This document shows positions 45,186 through 56,800 of a DNA stretch of 64,000 nucleotides, one piece after another. Numbering within the stretch: the stretch's first letter is position 1; every line of letters starts with the position of its first letter. The position numbers were made by a program, and so were the translations under genes. The notes below the pieces were generated by a model. The model had not been told where the DNA came from, ran no database searches, and worked only from the letters and a program-made list of their open reading frames with translations. Source of the stretch: Strigamia acuminata (lineage: Eukaryota; Arthropoda; Chilopoda; Geophilomorpha; Linotaeniidae); NCBI GenBank assembly GCA_949358305.1, contig OX442316.1, positions 4,588,001 through 4,652,000 on the forward strand, given 5' to 3'.

Positions 45186-47886
45186 AACCTACTCTAAATG
45201 TGGCAATAGATCCCTTATTATACCTGAGAAAACTCTTTTGAACAAAATGTTGAACATTTTAAAGCCTGTACACGTGTATAGACAGGAAATTGTCAATTGA
45301 TAATCTCTACATACATGAGAGTTTACACAGACAGTTATACGATGGATTACAGCAGGTTAGGGCAGATTAGGACCAGCTAAAGTCTGCGTCCGGTAGCCTA
45401 ATGCCAAATTCCATTTTTTTGCATGCGAAAACAGTGCTGGAGTTTCCCGGTAGCCTGTCACCTGGTGGCGGGCCCACCACGGCCCGTCCCTAGCCCACCG
45501 TAACCTGTTCCTGTGGCCCGACCCATCCAGATTTCCCGATACTAAATTTGTACCCAGTCCAGCCCTGTGCAAAAACACATCTAAAATTATTTATTGCACA
45601 CAAGTGAATATTGTCGTTCCCTGTTTTGACGAACCGGACAGTGCTCGTTAGCAGCCGTGTGTCCTGGACAGGTTTGCTGGACCCAACCTATATCCAGACA
45701 ACTTTCTGGGAACCGTCCTATGCCCAGGCTACACAGAGTCCGGTGCATTTAAAATCACATATTTGTTGCATTTGTGTGCACAGATGAATTTTTCAGTTTA
45801 ATTTCGGCATCAAGATACCGGGTACAGACTATGGGTTAGGGTTAGTTAGGATGCCATGCTATTTATGGTGAAAGCATTAATGAATGGTCTAAGTGGTAAT
45901 CAGCTTACTGCTTTTCTGGAAACTTTGACCAGTATGTGAATTTCTTGGAATCCATCCTAATAGAACGTGGGAAACCCAATCCAGGTGATTGGCCAGATAT
46001 AGTTTTGTCGACAACAGGGAGCCAGTTTTCCCAAACTTCACTTCTGCAATATCCAGAAGTGGTTTTTCCACTACTCGTATTACCAATACTTTTGCTAACT
46101 CCTGTGTCCGTGACTAAATAGTTTTAAAATAAGTTGTTTTTATACACACTGAGTATAGAAACTCATGTTGGAATTGACAATCGCTACCATAGACATTTAT
46201 CGTGCCATTACTTTAATTTAACACAAATTTAGCCCTTGATTCACGCCATCCGTATGTGCATAAAGAACCTAGAAGAGACGTCTTGATGACTGTTTTCTTT
46301 CTAACAAATTTGTAATTCCCCAAGATAGTTGCATGACAAGCTGTGCTTGACAAGCTGAGGCTTTAGATTATTCTCACAGTTATTTACTAGGTGTATGCTA
46401 AGCCTACTTAGGAGTCCTCAATTTTTGACGTCCCAGAAATAAAATTTTAGGGGTGCCGTTTCAACGGCGAATCGGCTAAGGGCGAATCTGGCCATTCGGA
46501 CAAATGGCGAATTTCTATCTTATTCCGTCCAAAAGCAGTCCCAATGGCAAATTCGCCATTGGGAACGTATTTGGACCTTTCTAATGGCGAATTGGTAGAA
46601 ATTAGCCACATGGGCGCACATCTAGGGCGACATGAATCTGCCGCGACAAGCCGTCCCAAAAAAAAGGTTTTGCACCAAAAAACCAGTAAGGTTAGGTTCG
46701 CGGGGGGTCAAGGGGGGGCTGCGTCCCCCCTTGTTAGCCCTTCTTAGGAATTGGAAGTCGTGGTATATGACGCCCACAGATTCGCCATTGGAAACGCATA
46801 AATGTTGTCGAAATGGACTAAAATAGCGATACCTAACTATCGTCCACTCCCTGTACAGACTGTAGGCTCCACTCCCTAACTACATCATTATTTCATGGTA
46901 TTTGAGGGAACAGTCAAAAAAGACAATGACGATTTTTTCTTCAAATGCAATCATTCCCTTTAAAAAAGCATTGACTTTTTCTTCTTTTTTTAAAAAAAAA
47001 TAATGAAAACGGGTCAAAGTTTAAGATATTTTTTAAATGTTTATGTTTTCAAAACACTTTCCAAAGAAAAAGGTTGTGAATAATCATATTGTAAATACTT
47101 ATTTATTTGATGTCATGTGATTGTTTTAAATGTTAATTTTTTTTTTTACAAAAAAATAGAATGTGAAATGATACTCTTTTTTTTAATTAACAATGTAAGA
47201 TATAAGAAAAACAAAATGGCTAAAATTTTTAAACATTTGTGTTGATATACATTTCATTTCTTTAGGTGTTCTTGATATATTTCAAATATTCTAGTCACTT
47301 CAAAACAAATATCAAAACAATGTTGTGTATCTGTTCATCAATATCATTGTTGCAGTCCTATTTTTTTTGTTATTTTCTTTTTTAACAGTTAAAATCTTTT
47401 TCTTTAACTATCTACTTAACTTCCATTTTTTTTTTTTTTGGTTTTATTGAAAAATAAAATAAACTTCCTACTGGTTTGATGTTTTATTCTGTGATTCCAA
47501 TTTCCAAATTTGTCAACACCACCAAGTCCTATATTCAAGAATTAACTGCTAAGTCGACCCATGAAATCTGGTTTCATCCAGAACAACCTGACAACAGCGC
47601 AAATAAATATCAGTTTTATGCAAAACAGGGAACTTGCTTCTGCTTACCCCAATAGAAAATAAAATGACATTTTTCTATACACAACTCATGTCCGTCTTAA
47701 TACATTTAAATGCTCTGAGCTAAAAACATCAGGCATCCCTTGCCCCTTGTATTATGACGTTACAAACTCGACCAAGAACACATTAGATACAGGTAGGAAC
47801 AAGCTATATACAGTATGTAGCACATTAATGAAGACTCTTCATAGAAGTCACCTGGCACTCTTCGGGACAAGATGCATTTGAACTTA
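45186..47886. other. Non-coding, with GC-rich repeat copy and a 'gcgaatt' block
   Basis: A copy of the dispersed repeat lies at 45466-45567 (-). At 46455-46800 'atggcgaatt', 'ttcgccattg' and related phrases appear on both strands around a GC-rich core, suggesting a decayed foldback element. From 46900 on, AT-rich DNA with homopolymers. No exon is supported. Confidence 0.45.
45466..45567 (-). repeat. Dispersed GC-rich repeat, copy 3
   Basis: On the minus strand it starts 'cagggctggactgggtaca' and includes 'cgggaaatctggatgggtcg'. It is the longest-matching partner of the copy at 7107-7202, sharing about 95 bp. Confidence 0.75.
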
Positions 47887-48315
47887 CCGTATTACCTCAC
47901 ATAAAGCGGCATGCCGTTGGGCGTGGGTTTACCAGGTTTTTAAAATTGCGTGCAAAAAGTTTATACCGGCATGCCGGTATAAAGCGAAACATGCCGGTAT
48001 AAGTGAAAAAGCGGGCTTTTTATTTTTTTTACTTTAAAGAGCCCGGATGAATAATTATGTTGGTTTTTGGGCCTAAAATTTAAGTTTTCCTTATTTTCAG
48101 ACGATTTTTACTAAAATCTGGGTAAATTTATAGAAATTTAAGGCAATTTCTTACTTTTTGAAAATCTAAAAAGGATTTTATGCTTGTTTTGGCTGAATTC
48201 TCATTTAGAAAAATTTGTACTCACTTACACCAGCATGCCGTTAAAAACGAGGTTTATCGGCATGCCGGTATAACTCGCACTACACTGGCATGCGGCTTAA
48301 TGTTAGGCAATACGG
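47887..48315. mobile_element. MITE 'CCGTATTACCTCACAT', copy 1
   Basis: The left end ccgtattacctcacataaag and right end (opposite strand) ccgtattgcctaacattaag are inverted, flanked by TA on both sides. 'ggcatgccg' palindromes recur inside. A copy lies at 54686-55082, nearly collinear. No transposase. Ends with CCGTA/CAGTA and TA duplication suggest a Tc1/mariner/pogo transposase. Confidence 0.85.
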
Positions 48316-48344
48316 TAACAACATTTCATGTGCAGCTTAAGGTT

Positions 48345-48397
48345 TTTATTTAGTTTTTGCTCTGGTCTTAAACTGACCAGAGCAAAAACTAAATAAA
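48345..48397. other. Perfect 23-bp hairpin with 7-base loop
   Basis: Arm tttatttagtttttgctctg+gtc, loop ttaaact, and an exact reverse-complement arm at 48375-48397. It lies 30 bp beyond a MITE and has no coding context. It could be a young tiny inverted-repeat element, a precursor-like hairpin RNA, or a replication-made palindrome. Confidence 0.85.
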
Positions 48398-49241
48398 TCA
48401 GAAGAATTAGTGGCAGATTTATAAGTTTATAAATATCTTTCATATAAGTGTTATATGTGGCACAACTAACATGGCCATATAAAATTCCGATAAATCAATA
48501 GTTCTAGATCACATTATTTCCACTATAAAGTTTATTAAAAATGCAAAAAAAAATCTCATCTACAAATATCAATTACTTTGCTTGCTTTGGTGCTCTAACT
48601 CCCCAGGATGAAAGATATCACCGAGGTGACAAAATACGCTCACTTTTTTTGTCTCGAACTCTTTTTATTGCAACCGCTTGAGCATCCGGAGCTTCTTGCA
48701 AAATTCCTCTCTTCAGTTCTTTTACTTTACTTTCCTTTATTTTATTGAGCATTCCAATGGAGTAAATACATAAAAGGAAATTACACAAGTTTCTGGCTGC
48801 TTAAGATGTGGTTGTATAACCGACGATGGAGATGACGGCAGTGTTACTGGCATCTACAGGCAGAACAGTCAAATATGGTGTCACGAATGACAGAAGAGAG
48901 ATCATTCCACAATAGGATGATTTCTTTGTTTGCAAAGCCATTTTGTCGTTTGGTTTTGTTGCTTCCCTTGGTCCCCAACTCGGAATTGGTTTCAGTGCTT
49001 TCTGCCAATTGTCCTAGGATAGGCCAAACTTATAAAACACGTTCTTTTTCCAATAATATGATGGCCAGAACTCTTTGCATTTGAAACACAGCCATAAGAT
49101 CCACTATTTTCAACTGCACAGCTTCCCGATGTCGCTTCCACTGCCGTCACCTGCATAAGCGTGTCGGCCGCTACATTCTTAGCCACCAAAACATTGTATA
49201 ATTCTCTTTCCTTGTAACTACTCCATTGGAGTGTGTTTCCG

Positions 49242-49272
<31 letters not shown>

Positions 49273-50036
49273 AGAACTACGGCCATTGATACTTTATCAC
49301 AAGCCAAAAATAGAAAAATCTAAGTAATTAACATCACTTTACGGTTCAACTAAGTTCTCACTTTCTTCTAGAGTTTAAGGGTTTGTATTAAGGAGTTTCC
49401 ATTGCAATGAACCAGCATTTCTCAAACTGTGGAACCACAGGGCTCTGCGTGACACCACATTGGTTCAAAAATGCATTGAAATTATATTGCAATGGATTTC
49501 ACAAGAATGCATTTTAATACATGTTGTAAAATGTATTTTCTATCAATTGTATTATGAAATGCATTACTTAATGTACAAATCATATACTTAATTCCACAAA
49601 ATTTCCAATACGGTATATATTTATACTTTTACCAGTTATAAATGAAATATCTCAGTCGAAATTTCGTATTCCTACAAATACATACACTCTTTAAGTTCCA
49701 CCATCGCGTGATAACTTAATCCACTAAATACCGTGTGTATACATCACAGCAAGTAATTCACAGTGTAAGACAAATCATGGTGATCTCGGTAAAAAATATT
49801 TCCAAATATCAACAATGTAAGTTTTTTTTACAACAAAACAAGTTGAACTGCAAGTTAAATAGCATTTTACAAATGCACCTAGTGACATCTAGTGGCGCAG
49901 CGTGGTATAAGTATAATGGAGAAGCCAGTGCTTTAGTAGAGAAATGGACCACCAGAGCATTAGTGAGAAAACCATCAATTTGGTACCTCGTAACCCTTTC
50001 AGTGTCGAGTACTTTTTGCATGCATAGACCTTCAGT
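48398..50036. other. Non-coding, with (aaat)n microsatellite and possible coding relic
   Basis: An (ataa)n microsatellite lies at 49240-49272. The stretch 48640-49200 is less AT-rich and holds minus-strand frames such as one with SGSCAVENSGSYGC, perhaps a relic of a gene or transposase, but no family is recognised. The rest has no feature. Confidence 0.4.
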
Positions 50037-50396
50037 GTACAACGTTGTCCTAACTCCTATTGGTTGAGCCATCTCACTGGGGTAGTGGCACAAAAAAGTA
50101 GCCCATAACACCACAATTGTAATCTAACTATGCATAACAACCAATAAAAAACTAAACCGTTGTTTACCTGCCAAAAGAAACCAACAAACTATGCTAACAT
50201 TGTTTGATTGAAAGAAAAAAAGCCTATTTAGAAAATAAAATAAACATTTTACTATCAAATAAATAAAAGCCATCATTCTAATCACTTTTTACACACAAAT
50301 TCATTGAAAATAAACAGAACCACTTTTCCGCATAGTAGAACACAGTCTGTCAGGCGCAATCCGGCTCAACCAATAGGAGTTTGGACAACGTTGTAC
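50037..50396. mobile_element. Foldback MITE 'CAACGTTGTCC', copy 1
   Basis: The left end 'caacgttgtcctaactccta' and right end 'taggagtttggacaacgttg' are inverted repeats of about 30 bp, extending through 'ttggttgagcc'. A copy lies at 55966-56312, with the same middle ('cacaaaaaagta', 'tttacctgccaaaagaaa'). A fragment may occur at 59679-59745. No coding content. Confidence 0.8.
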
Positions 50397-50774
50397 TGGT
50401 TTGGAGTATAGTTGGGAACCACTGAGTTAGAATAACCACTTTAGTCGTTTTGTTCAATATAGATTGATTTTAGTCGTTTGTTCAATTTAGACAATACCGT
50501 GTAAAGAGAGGGAGGCGAACCAAGCGCCCAAGTAGAGGGAAGTAACTTATATGCAAAGAAATATCAAACTTAAAACATGGGATCTCTTTTAGCTGTTCTA
50601 TATTATCCAGAACACCATTAGGAAGATCGCAATAATCACAAATCTTCCATTTATGTCCTAAATTATCTAGAACAGAACATCATTGGGGGGAGTAAGCAAT
50701 TAGGATTGAAATAGGTTGTGCAATGTGAAATACATTCCTCTAAAAAATCTGTACGTAAAAAAGATAAACACTTA

Positions 50775-50937
50775 CATCGCTTTCTTCAGAGGGATTAAAT
50801 CATTTGTAATTTGTTCCCCACTCCTCGAAATATCGCATCCTAGGTAATTCAAAATTAAACGACGCACACAAATATCTCGTTGCATGTGCCAAGAACACGA
50901 CGTAAAAGTTGACAAATATCATTCCGATTCCAATACC

Positions 50938-50969
<32 letters not shown>

Positions 50970-51357
50970 CACAATTTTTGGATAGATTTTCCTGTATTTG
51001 TTACTCGATTGAAATTTCAACTTTTTGGAGTAAAATTTTATACTTTTTTCTGTTTACCTTTACAAATGCAAAATTAAAAGCCGATTGCAGCCCGAGAATC
51101 GTCTCAATTTTGTGTCCAAATAAGATGTAGGAGGAGATAAATGCACCTGAAATATAATAAAATAAAATTCAAACATAAAATTCTCGTGAACATTCATCAA
51201 GTTTAGGCTTACCTCCTCCATTCTCGTATACCATACACGGATACCTCCAAATATTGCCGAACCCAATACAAAATCCAGCACTAGACAGAATAAATTCCAT
51301 TTTGTTTCTCCATTAGTTACGAAATGGCTTATCGAGATATGTTTGTGGTTCATCTTC
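50775..51357 (-). pseudogene. SLC6-type neurotransmitter transporter relic
   Basis: On the minus strand, three exon-like blocks with splice sites are visible. The first, ending at 51213, encodes the first membrane segment [20 protein letters not shown] and the following PCMVYENGG, the SLC6 signature GxGNxWR(F/Y)P...NGGG. The second, 51058-51146, begins GAFISSYILFGHKIETILGL. The third, from 50936 down, reads GIGIGMIFVNFYVVFLAHAT. In-frame stops lie just before the conserved WRNKMEF (TAA) and after EEWGTNYK (TGA), and the second block lacks the usual EL.LGQ motif. No later membrane segments follow. It is therefore a truncated, decayed copy. A short rapidly evolving protein starting at the MEF methionine cannot be excluded. 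Confidence 0.75.
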
Positions 51358-51360
51358 ACT

Positions 51361-52428
51361 TGTGTACCATTTGCGCCATTAAAAACTAAATAAGCAACAA
51401 TCAGATTTTAGGATCGATCCTTCACACTTGTAAAACAATGAACTAAAATGGCGGTGTAAATAAACCTATTGCGTGAATATTGGCGCTGCAAGCTGCATCG
51501 TACCCGATGAAAAAACGCAGTCAAGTGCTGAGGTGAGCGCAGGCTGCACAATTCCCAGTTGATATTTCAATTTCGATTTTTATCGTCCCAAGAAGCTGAA
51601 ATTAGAAATAATACAATTAATTACAATATGAGATTAGTTTGAATTAACTCTGTTCACTTTGTCGACACCCTTTTGTCGCAGTACACACCTACATTAAGTT
51701 TTGTGGAAATTTCCTAACCAAAAAAAAATATTTATGGGGTGAAACTCATTACTATACAAGCTTAACACCTAAAGAATTAGCCCACATTCACTTTTGCAGT
51801 GATAAAAAGTAAACACGCCAATAAAGTGATGATTTTTCGTAAAAACTTTCCAATTTCGACCAAAACAGTCCAATTTTGAGATGATTTTTCGTAAAAACAC
51901 TCGACTTTTGACAAAAATTATCTAATTCATAACAAAAAACACCAAATTTAAGTGTGTGAAAAATTGAACAAAAATGGCCGCCCTCTGGATCCACCTCTGC
52001 AGTGTTCCAGTCGAAGCTTAGCATAATCGATACATTAAGCGCAATTCCCGCACCGAATGACGTCATTCGGCGCTAGCCAGTAATCTGGCATTTACAGCTC
52101 ATTTACACCAGAAAAAAAATCAATTTTCTAACCTTCAACGATCAATTAAACAATTTTACACAATTTCCCAACATCGACCAAAATACCAACAACCAACTTC
52201 AAAGTCCAAACTCACTTCCCCGACCTCCGAACGAGCAATCGTGACTTACAACCACAAATTAAACACACCTGAAGTGTCAATTTCCAACAACAAAACACAA
52301 ATTTCCCATAAATAGCACGAACCAAACGCAAAATTGAGATCGCATACCCGAGGCACCAGTAAGTCAAACACTCACCAACAACCAATACTTCCTAACGTAT
52401 TTTTCTCCCATTTCCAGTCGACCCAACG
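51361..52428. promoter_or_regulatory. Spacer and upstream region of the glycine-rich gene
   Basis: AT-rich, with no supported exon until a possible leader exon ending at 'gcaccag/gtaag'-like sequence near 52352. An acceptor 'atttccag' at 52417 lies 12 bases before the start codon, so a leader intron of about 60 bp is likely. Confidence 0.45.
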
Positions 52429-53036
52429 ATGTACGGTTTATTCACTCTCTCACTTGTTTGTGCTTTGATCCCGCGACTCAGCGATGCGGCCTCCCACGAA
52501 GCGCCAATCGCCTTCCGCAGCCAGCATGATAAGAGTAAATTATAAAAACATCATTTATTCCTTTTCAAACACAATTTTTCACAGGTTACGACAAAATAGA
52601 CAAGAAAGAGTACGGCGGGAAAGGCTACGAAGGCGGATACGGTGGCGGCGGCAGCGGCCATGGAGGACAAAGCGGCGGCGGCGGTGGAGGCCACGGTGGA
52701 GGTCACGGTGGAGGTCACGGTGGAGGTCACGGTGGAGGTCACGGTGGAGGTCACGGCGGCGGCGGTGGATATGACTACGGTTACGGCGGTTATAAACAAC
52801 CTACGTACCAATATTCGCCACCTCCCTATTACTACGCCGCTCCGGCACCTTACTACCAACCTAAAGTACATTATTATGCACCTCCACCTTACTATGCCGC
52901 TCCCCCTGTGCATTATGGGTATGTGCCGGAGTATGCGCCGGCTTATGGTGGTTATGAGTACGAGCCTCCTGCTTATGCTCCCGTTTATTATAAACCACAA
53001 TATGGATATCAGCAGCCCAAGAGTTATGGGTATTGA
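52429..53036 (+). CDS. Gly/His/Tyr-rich secreted protein, probably cuticular
   Basis: Exons 52429-52534 and 52585-53036 give 185 residues. A signal peptide covers about residues 1-20 (LFTLSLVCALIPRLSDAA). A charged Lys/Tyr stretch follows, then a glycine-rich block with six copies of a GGHG unit. The C-terminal half is rich in Tyr, Pro and Ala with YYAPP-like repeats (SPPPYYYAAPAPYYQP). There is no chitin-binding R&R consensus. This low-complexity pattern is typical of arthropod cuticle or silk-like structural proteins; the class is inferred from composition. The intron directly after the signal-peptide exon is common in cuticle genes. A poly(A) signal aataaa lies at 53085. Confidence 0.8.
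52685..52756 (+). repeat. Six tandem 12-bp units in the glycine-rich gene
   Basis: The unit ggtcacggtgga repeats six times with one synonymous change in the first copy (cac preceded by gc). Such near-identical repeats are prone to change in copy number, so length polymorphism is likely. Confidence 0.85.
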
Positions 53037-53839
53037 GAAGTGGAAGAAATTGTGGAGAAATTCGTATTTGTATTAGAAAATTGTAATAAATGTTGAAATT
53101 TTGGCAAAATTGTTGGTATTTTTAGGAAGTTTAGTCAATTTGGGCCTTGAGCACGTGGTTAAGTGTTAATAAGTGGTCTGGTTTGTCATCAACATCAACA
53201 AAAGACTAAAATCTTTAGTGGGATTTATATTTCTCTTGTAGTGATAGATCACGCGCAATTAAGGGGAAATGGCTGACACTCTTTAATTAATTACTAGAAG
53301 TGCAAAATACATTTATTTTTACGAGAATTCACCAAATTTTGGAAAAATTCACCAAATTTCAATTATTTTTAGAAAAATAAACAAAATTCTAATCATTTTC
53401 ACGAAAATTCAAAAAATTTCAATTATTTTCGCAAAAGTTCGTAAAATTTTAATTTTTTTCGCAAAAATCCATAAAATTTTAATTATTTTTAAAGAAATTC
53501 ACAAAATTTCAATTAATACTTTACAAAAATCCATTTTTTTTTTTAATTATTTGGATCGAATTAAATCCTCGATAATACTTCTTAACCGATGCACAACATG
53601 TAAACACTTGATTTTTCAGTTTGAGCACATCTTAATAAAAGCGGGTATCATTGGAAATAAACAATAGAAATGAGTTTCGCATAGGAATGGTCGCATTCGT
53701 CGCTTCTTGTTGAAGGTTAGTATCACGTGACACGTACATCCCTTCCCTCGAACCTTGATCCAGCAGAAAAACAACTTGTTTCTGCACAAAGAAACAAAAA
53801 TAGACAATTTAATTTCACTCCTCCTTGCAATCTTTTGCA
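53037..53839. other. Spacer between glycine-rich gene and bestrophin 2
   Basis: It contains a degenerate tandem repeat at 53310-53540 ('cacaaaattcaaattattttt', period about 36) and the likely promoter of bestrophin 2. No exon seen. Confidence 0.5.
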
Positions 53840-56800
53840 ATGACAGTCTCCTACACTGCTGAAGTAGCAACTTGTCGCGGTTTCGGTTGTTTTTGGCAGT
53901 TGCTGTTCAGGTAAGCCGCACCATTCTATTAACTAACCATAAACTCCTATAGTTATATTAATCAATTTCTCAGATGGAGAGGCAGTATTTATAAACTTTT
54001 GTGGCCTGAATTGATAGTTTATATTGTATGTTATTATTCACTGAGTATAATTTATCGACTAGTTTTAGAGGACGAAAACAAACGGTAGGAATGAATGTTG
54101 TAAACCCTAATGGATTATTTTGTTTAAAAACAAATTATTGCAATAGGAACTTTGAAAAGATTGCGAGATATTGCAACACGTATGCCGATCTCATTCCAGT
54201 TACCTTCATTTTGGGTTTTTATATTTCCATGGTGCTTAAACGGTGGTGGGATCAATTTGTCTCCATTCCTTGGCCGGATGCACTTGCATTGTTTGTGTCG
54301 GCGAGTATTCACGGACAAGTAGGACAACGCTTTAATTACTGTACTAAATCTCAAGAGACGAGCTGGCGAAGTGCCGTTTACGGGCAGGTTAAAGCAGCGC
54401 TTCGCAAACTGTGTACTCGATTATCTGAACTAATTAAGGACGCGGGTGTTCATAAAACCAAATTGTTCGGATAATCAAACGGTTTATACACATACTGTAC
54501 ATGTACTGCATATAAAAATAAAAAGTCATTAAGATATAGTTAAAGCATTAAAACCGACCAAAAACGGATAAAAATGGTCAAAAAACATTAAAAACCGATT
54601 TAAAAAAGCGATAAAAATCGATAAATAACTGATAAAAATTAAATAAAAAATTGCTTACTGCTGTTCGGGTAATCGATCGTTCATACAGTATTACCTCACA
54701 TAAAGCGGCATGCCGTTGGGCATGGGTTTACCAGGTTTTTAAAATTGCGTACAAAAAGTTTATACCGACATGCCGCTATAAGTGAAAAAGCGGGTTTTTT
54801 GTGTTTTTTACTTTAAAGAGCCCGGATGAATAATTATGTTGGTTTTTGGGCCTAAAATTTAAGTTTTCCTTTATTTCAGCAGATTTTTACTAAAATCTGG
54901 ATAAATTTATAGAAATTTAAGGCAATTTCTTACATTTTGAAGATCTAAAAAGGATTTTATGCTTGTTTTGGCTGAATTCTAATTTAGAAAAATTTGTACT
55001 CACTTACACCGGCATGCCGTTAAAAACGAGATTTATCGGCATCGCACTACACCGGCATGTGGCTTAATGTGAAGTAATACGGTATAACCGATGTTCCGAT
55101 AATCAAGGCTCTACTGTAATGTAGTGAACCGATATATTTTGTCCAACAATGTTACAGACCGGTAACAAACCATTACTCTACTAAAAACCCATATAATCTT
55201 AGCATTTCAACGATATAGTGTTTAAATTGCTGTCTAGTCTTAATTACTTTATGATGCTGAACAAACCGACAGAGTACAGCCACCTGCCCGATTTCATTTT
55301 ATGTTCTGGTTGAAAATATTAACCTCAAATCTGAATGGTTCAACATTTGCCTATAAACTTAATTACTATAAACAAAATAAATGTATAGCTGGATAAAATA
55401 AGAGAATAAATTAAAACCCCCCTATTTTCCCTGAATTTCCCACTAATAAAATTTTTATTTTTCCACTAACTCTATTTTCCACTAATTTAACTTAACCAAA
55501 ATTAATTAGTTTTTCCACTAAAAAAATTTATTTCAACTGTACTGGGTGTACCACTAAAAAAAATTGGTTGCGTACACCTTTCTCACTATTGTGCAATGAA
55601 GGTCTTCGTGGCTTTCGACGGCCTTCCCCGTTTGCATAACTTGAAACACCGAGGTATTTTTCACGAGCTCGTCTCATTTACTGATATCAATGTTGCCAGA
55701 ATGTAGAAAAAATTGCATATTGGCAACACTGATTACTATCCCAATTCTCCCACACTGTGGTCACTTGGAATCGATTTTCCTTAGATGATGCCTTATTAAA
55801 GTTCATTTTGAAATTGTATAAAATTATAACAAATTGTCTCAAATCAAATTGAATCAAATTGCACATCAAATTGTAATCTACTGTGTGTTTCCTTGAAACT
55901 GTTCCGAGTAATTTACCTAAGAACAAACTTTGAATTAAAAAATCTGGGTCTCCAAACCGACACAACGATGTCCTAACTCAAAATTGGTTGAGCCGTCTCA
56001 CTGGTGTAGTGGCACAAAAAAGTAGTCCCGAACACCAGAATTGTTATCTAACTAGGCAAAACAACCAATAAAAAACTAAACCTTTGTTTACCTGCCAAAA
56101 GAAACTAACAAACTATACTAACAATAATGTTTGATTGATTAAAAGGGGAAAAAGCTTATTTTAGCAAATGAAATAAATATTTTATTACTAAATAAACAAA
56201 ATCCATCATTCTAATCAATTTTTACACTGAAATTTATTAAAAATAAACGCGTAGTAGAGCACAGTCCACAGTTAGGCGTCCAATAGGAGTTAGAGCAACG
56301 TTGTACCGGTTTGGAGTATAGTAAAAATTTTCCTTAGCACATTTATGCATTAATGGTTTTGTTCATTAATTCATATGGAACAGTTTAGTAAACACCCAGT
56401 ATACAAATTAAATTTTAACCTAATCTGTAGGATGACCGAGGCAGACTCATGCGACGAACAATTATGCGCTATGTTAACCTTAGTTTGGTTATGACATTGC
56501 GGTGTATTAGTCCAAGGGTGAAAAAGAGATTTCCAACACTTGATCATTTGCAGGAGGCAGGTATTGTACAAACACTTTATCCTGTTTCCAATAAAGCAAC
56601 AAACTCCCACTAGTAACTGGATTTAAAAAAAATGGATTCACACATCACTGGTTTAGACCGGGCAAATAAAAGAAATAAATTAAAAAACTTTTATACAAAG
56701 CTAAATTAATTTATTTCTTAAGATAAAAATAAAAACAAATAGCAAATGAGCATAAATTATGATAAGATATGATATCCACTTGTGGGAATTTGTTGTTTTA

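Noticed and set aside
48640-49200. Possible transposase or cysteine-rich gene relic on the minus strand
   Set aside because: Frames are short and broken, and no family signature could be recognised.
52551-53000. 149-residue minus-strand frame opposite the glycine-rich gene
   Set aside because: Antisense shadow of the Gly/His repeat; no independent evidence.
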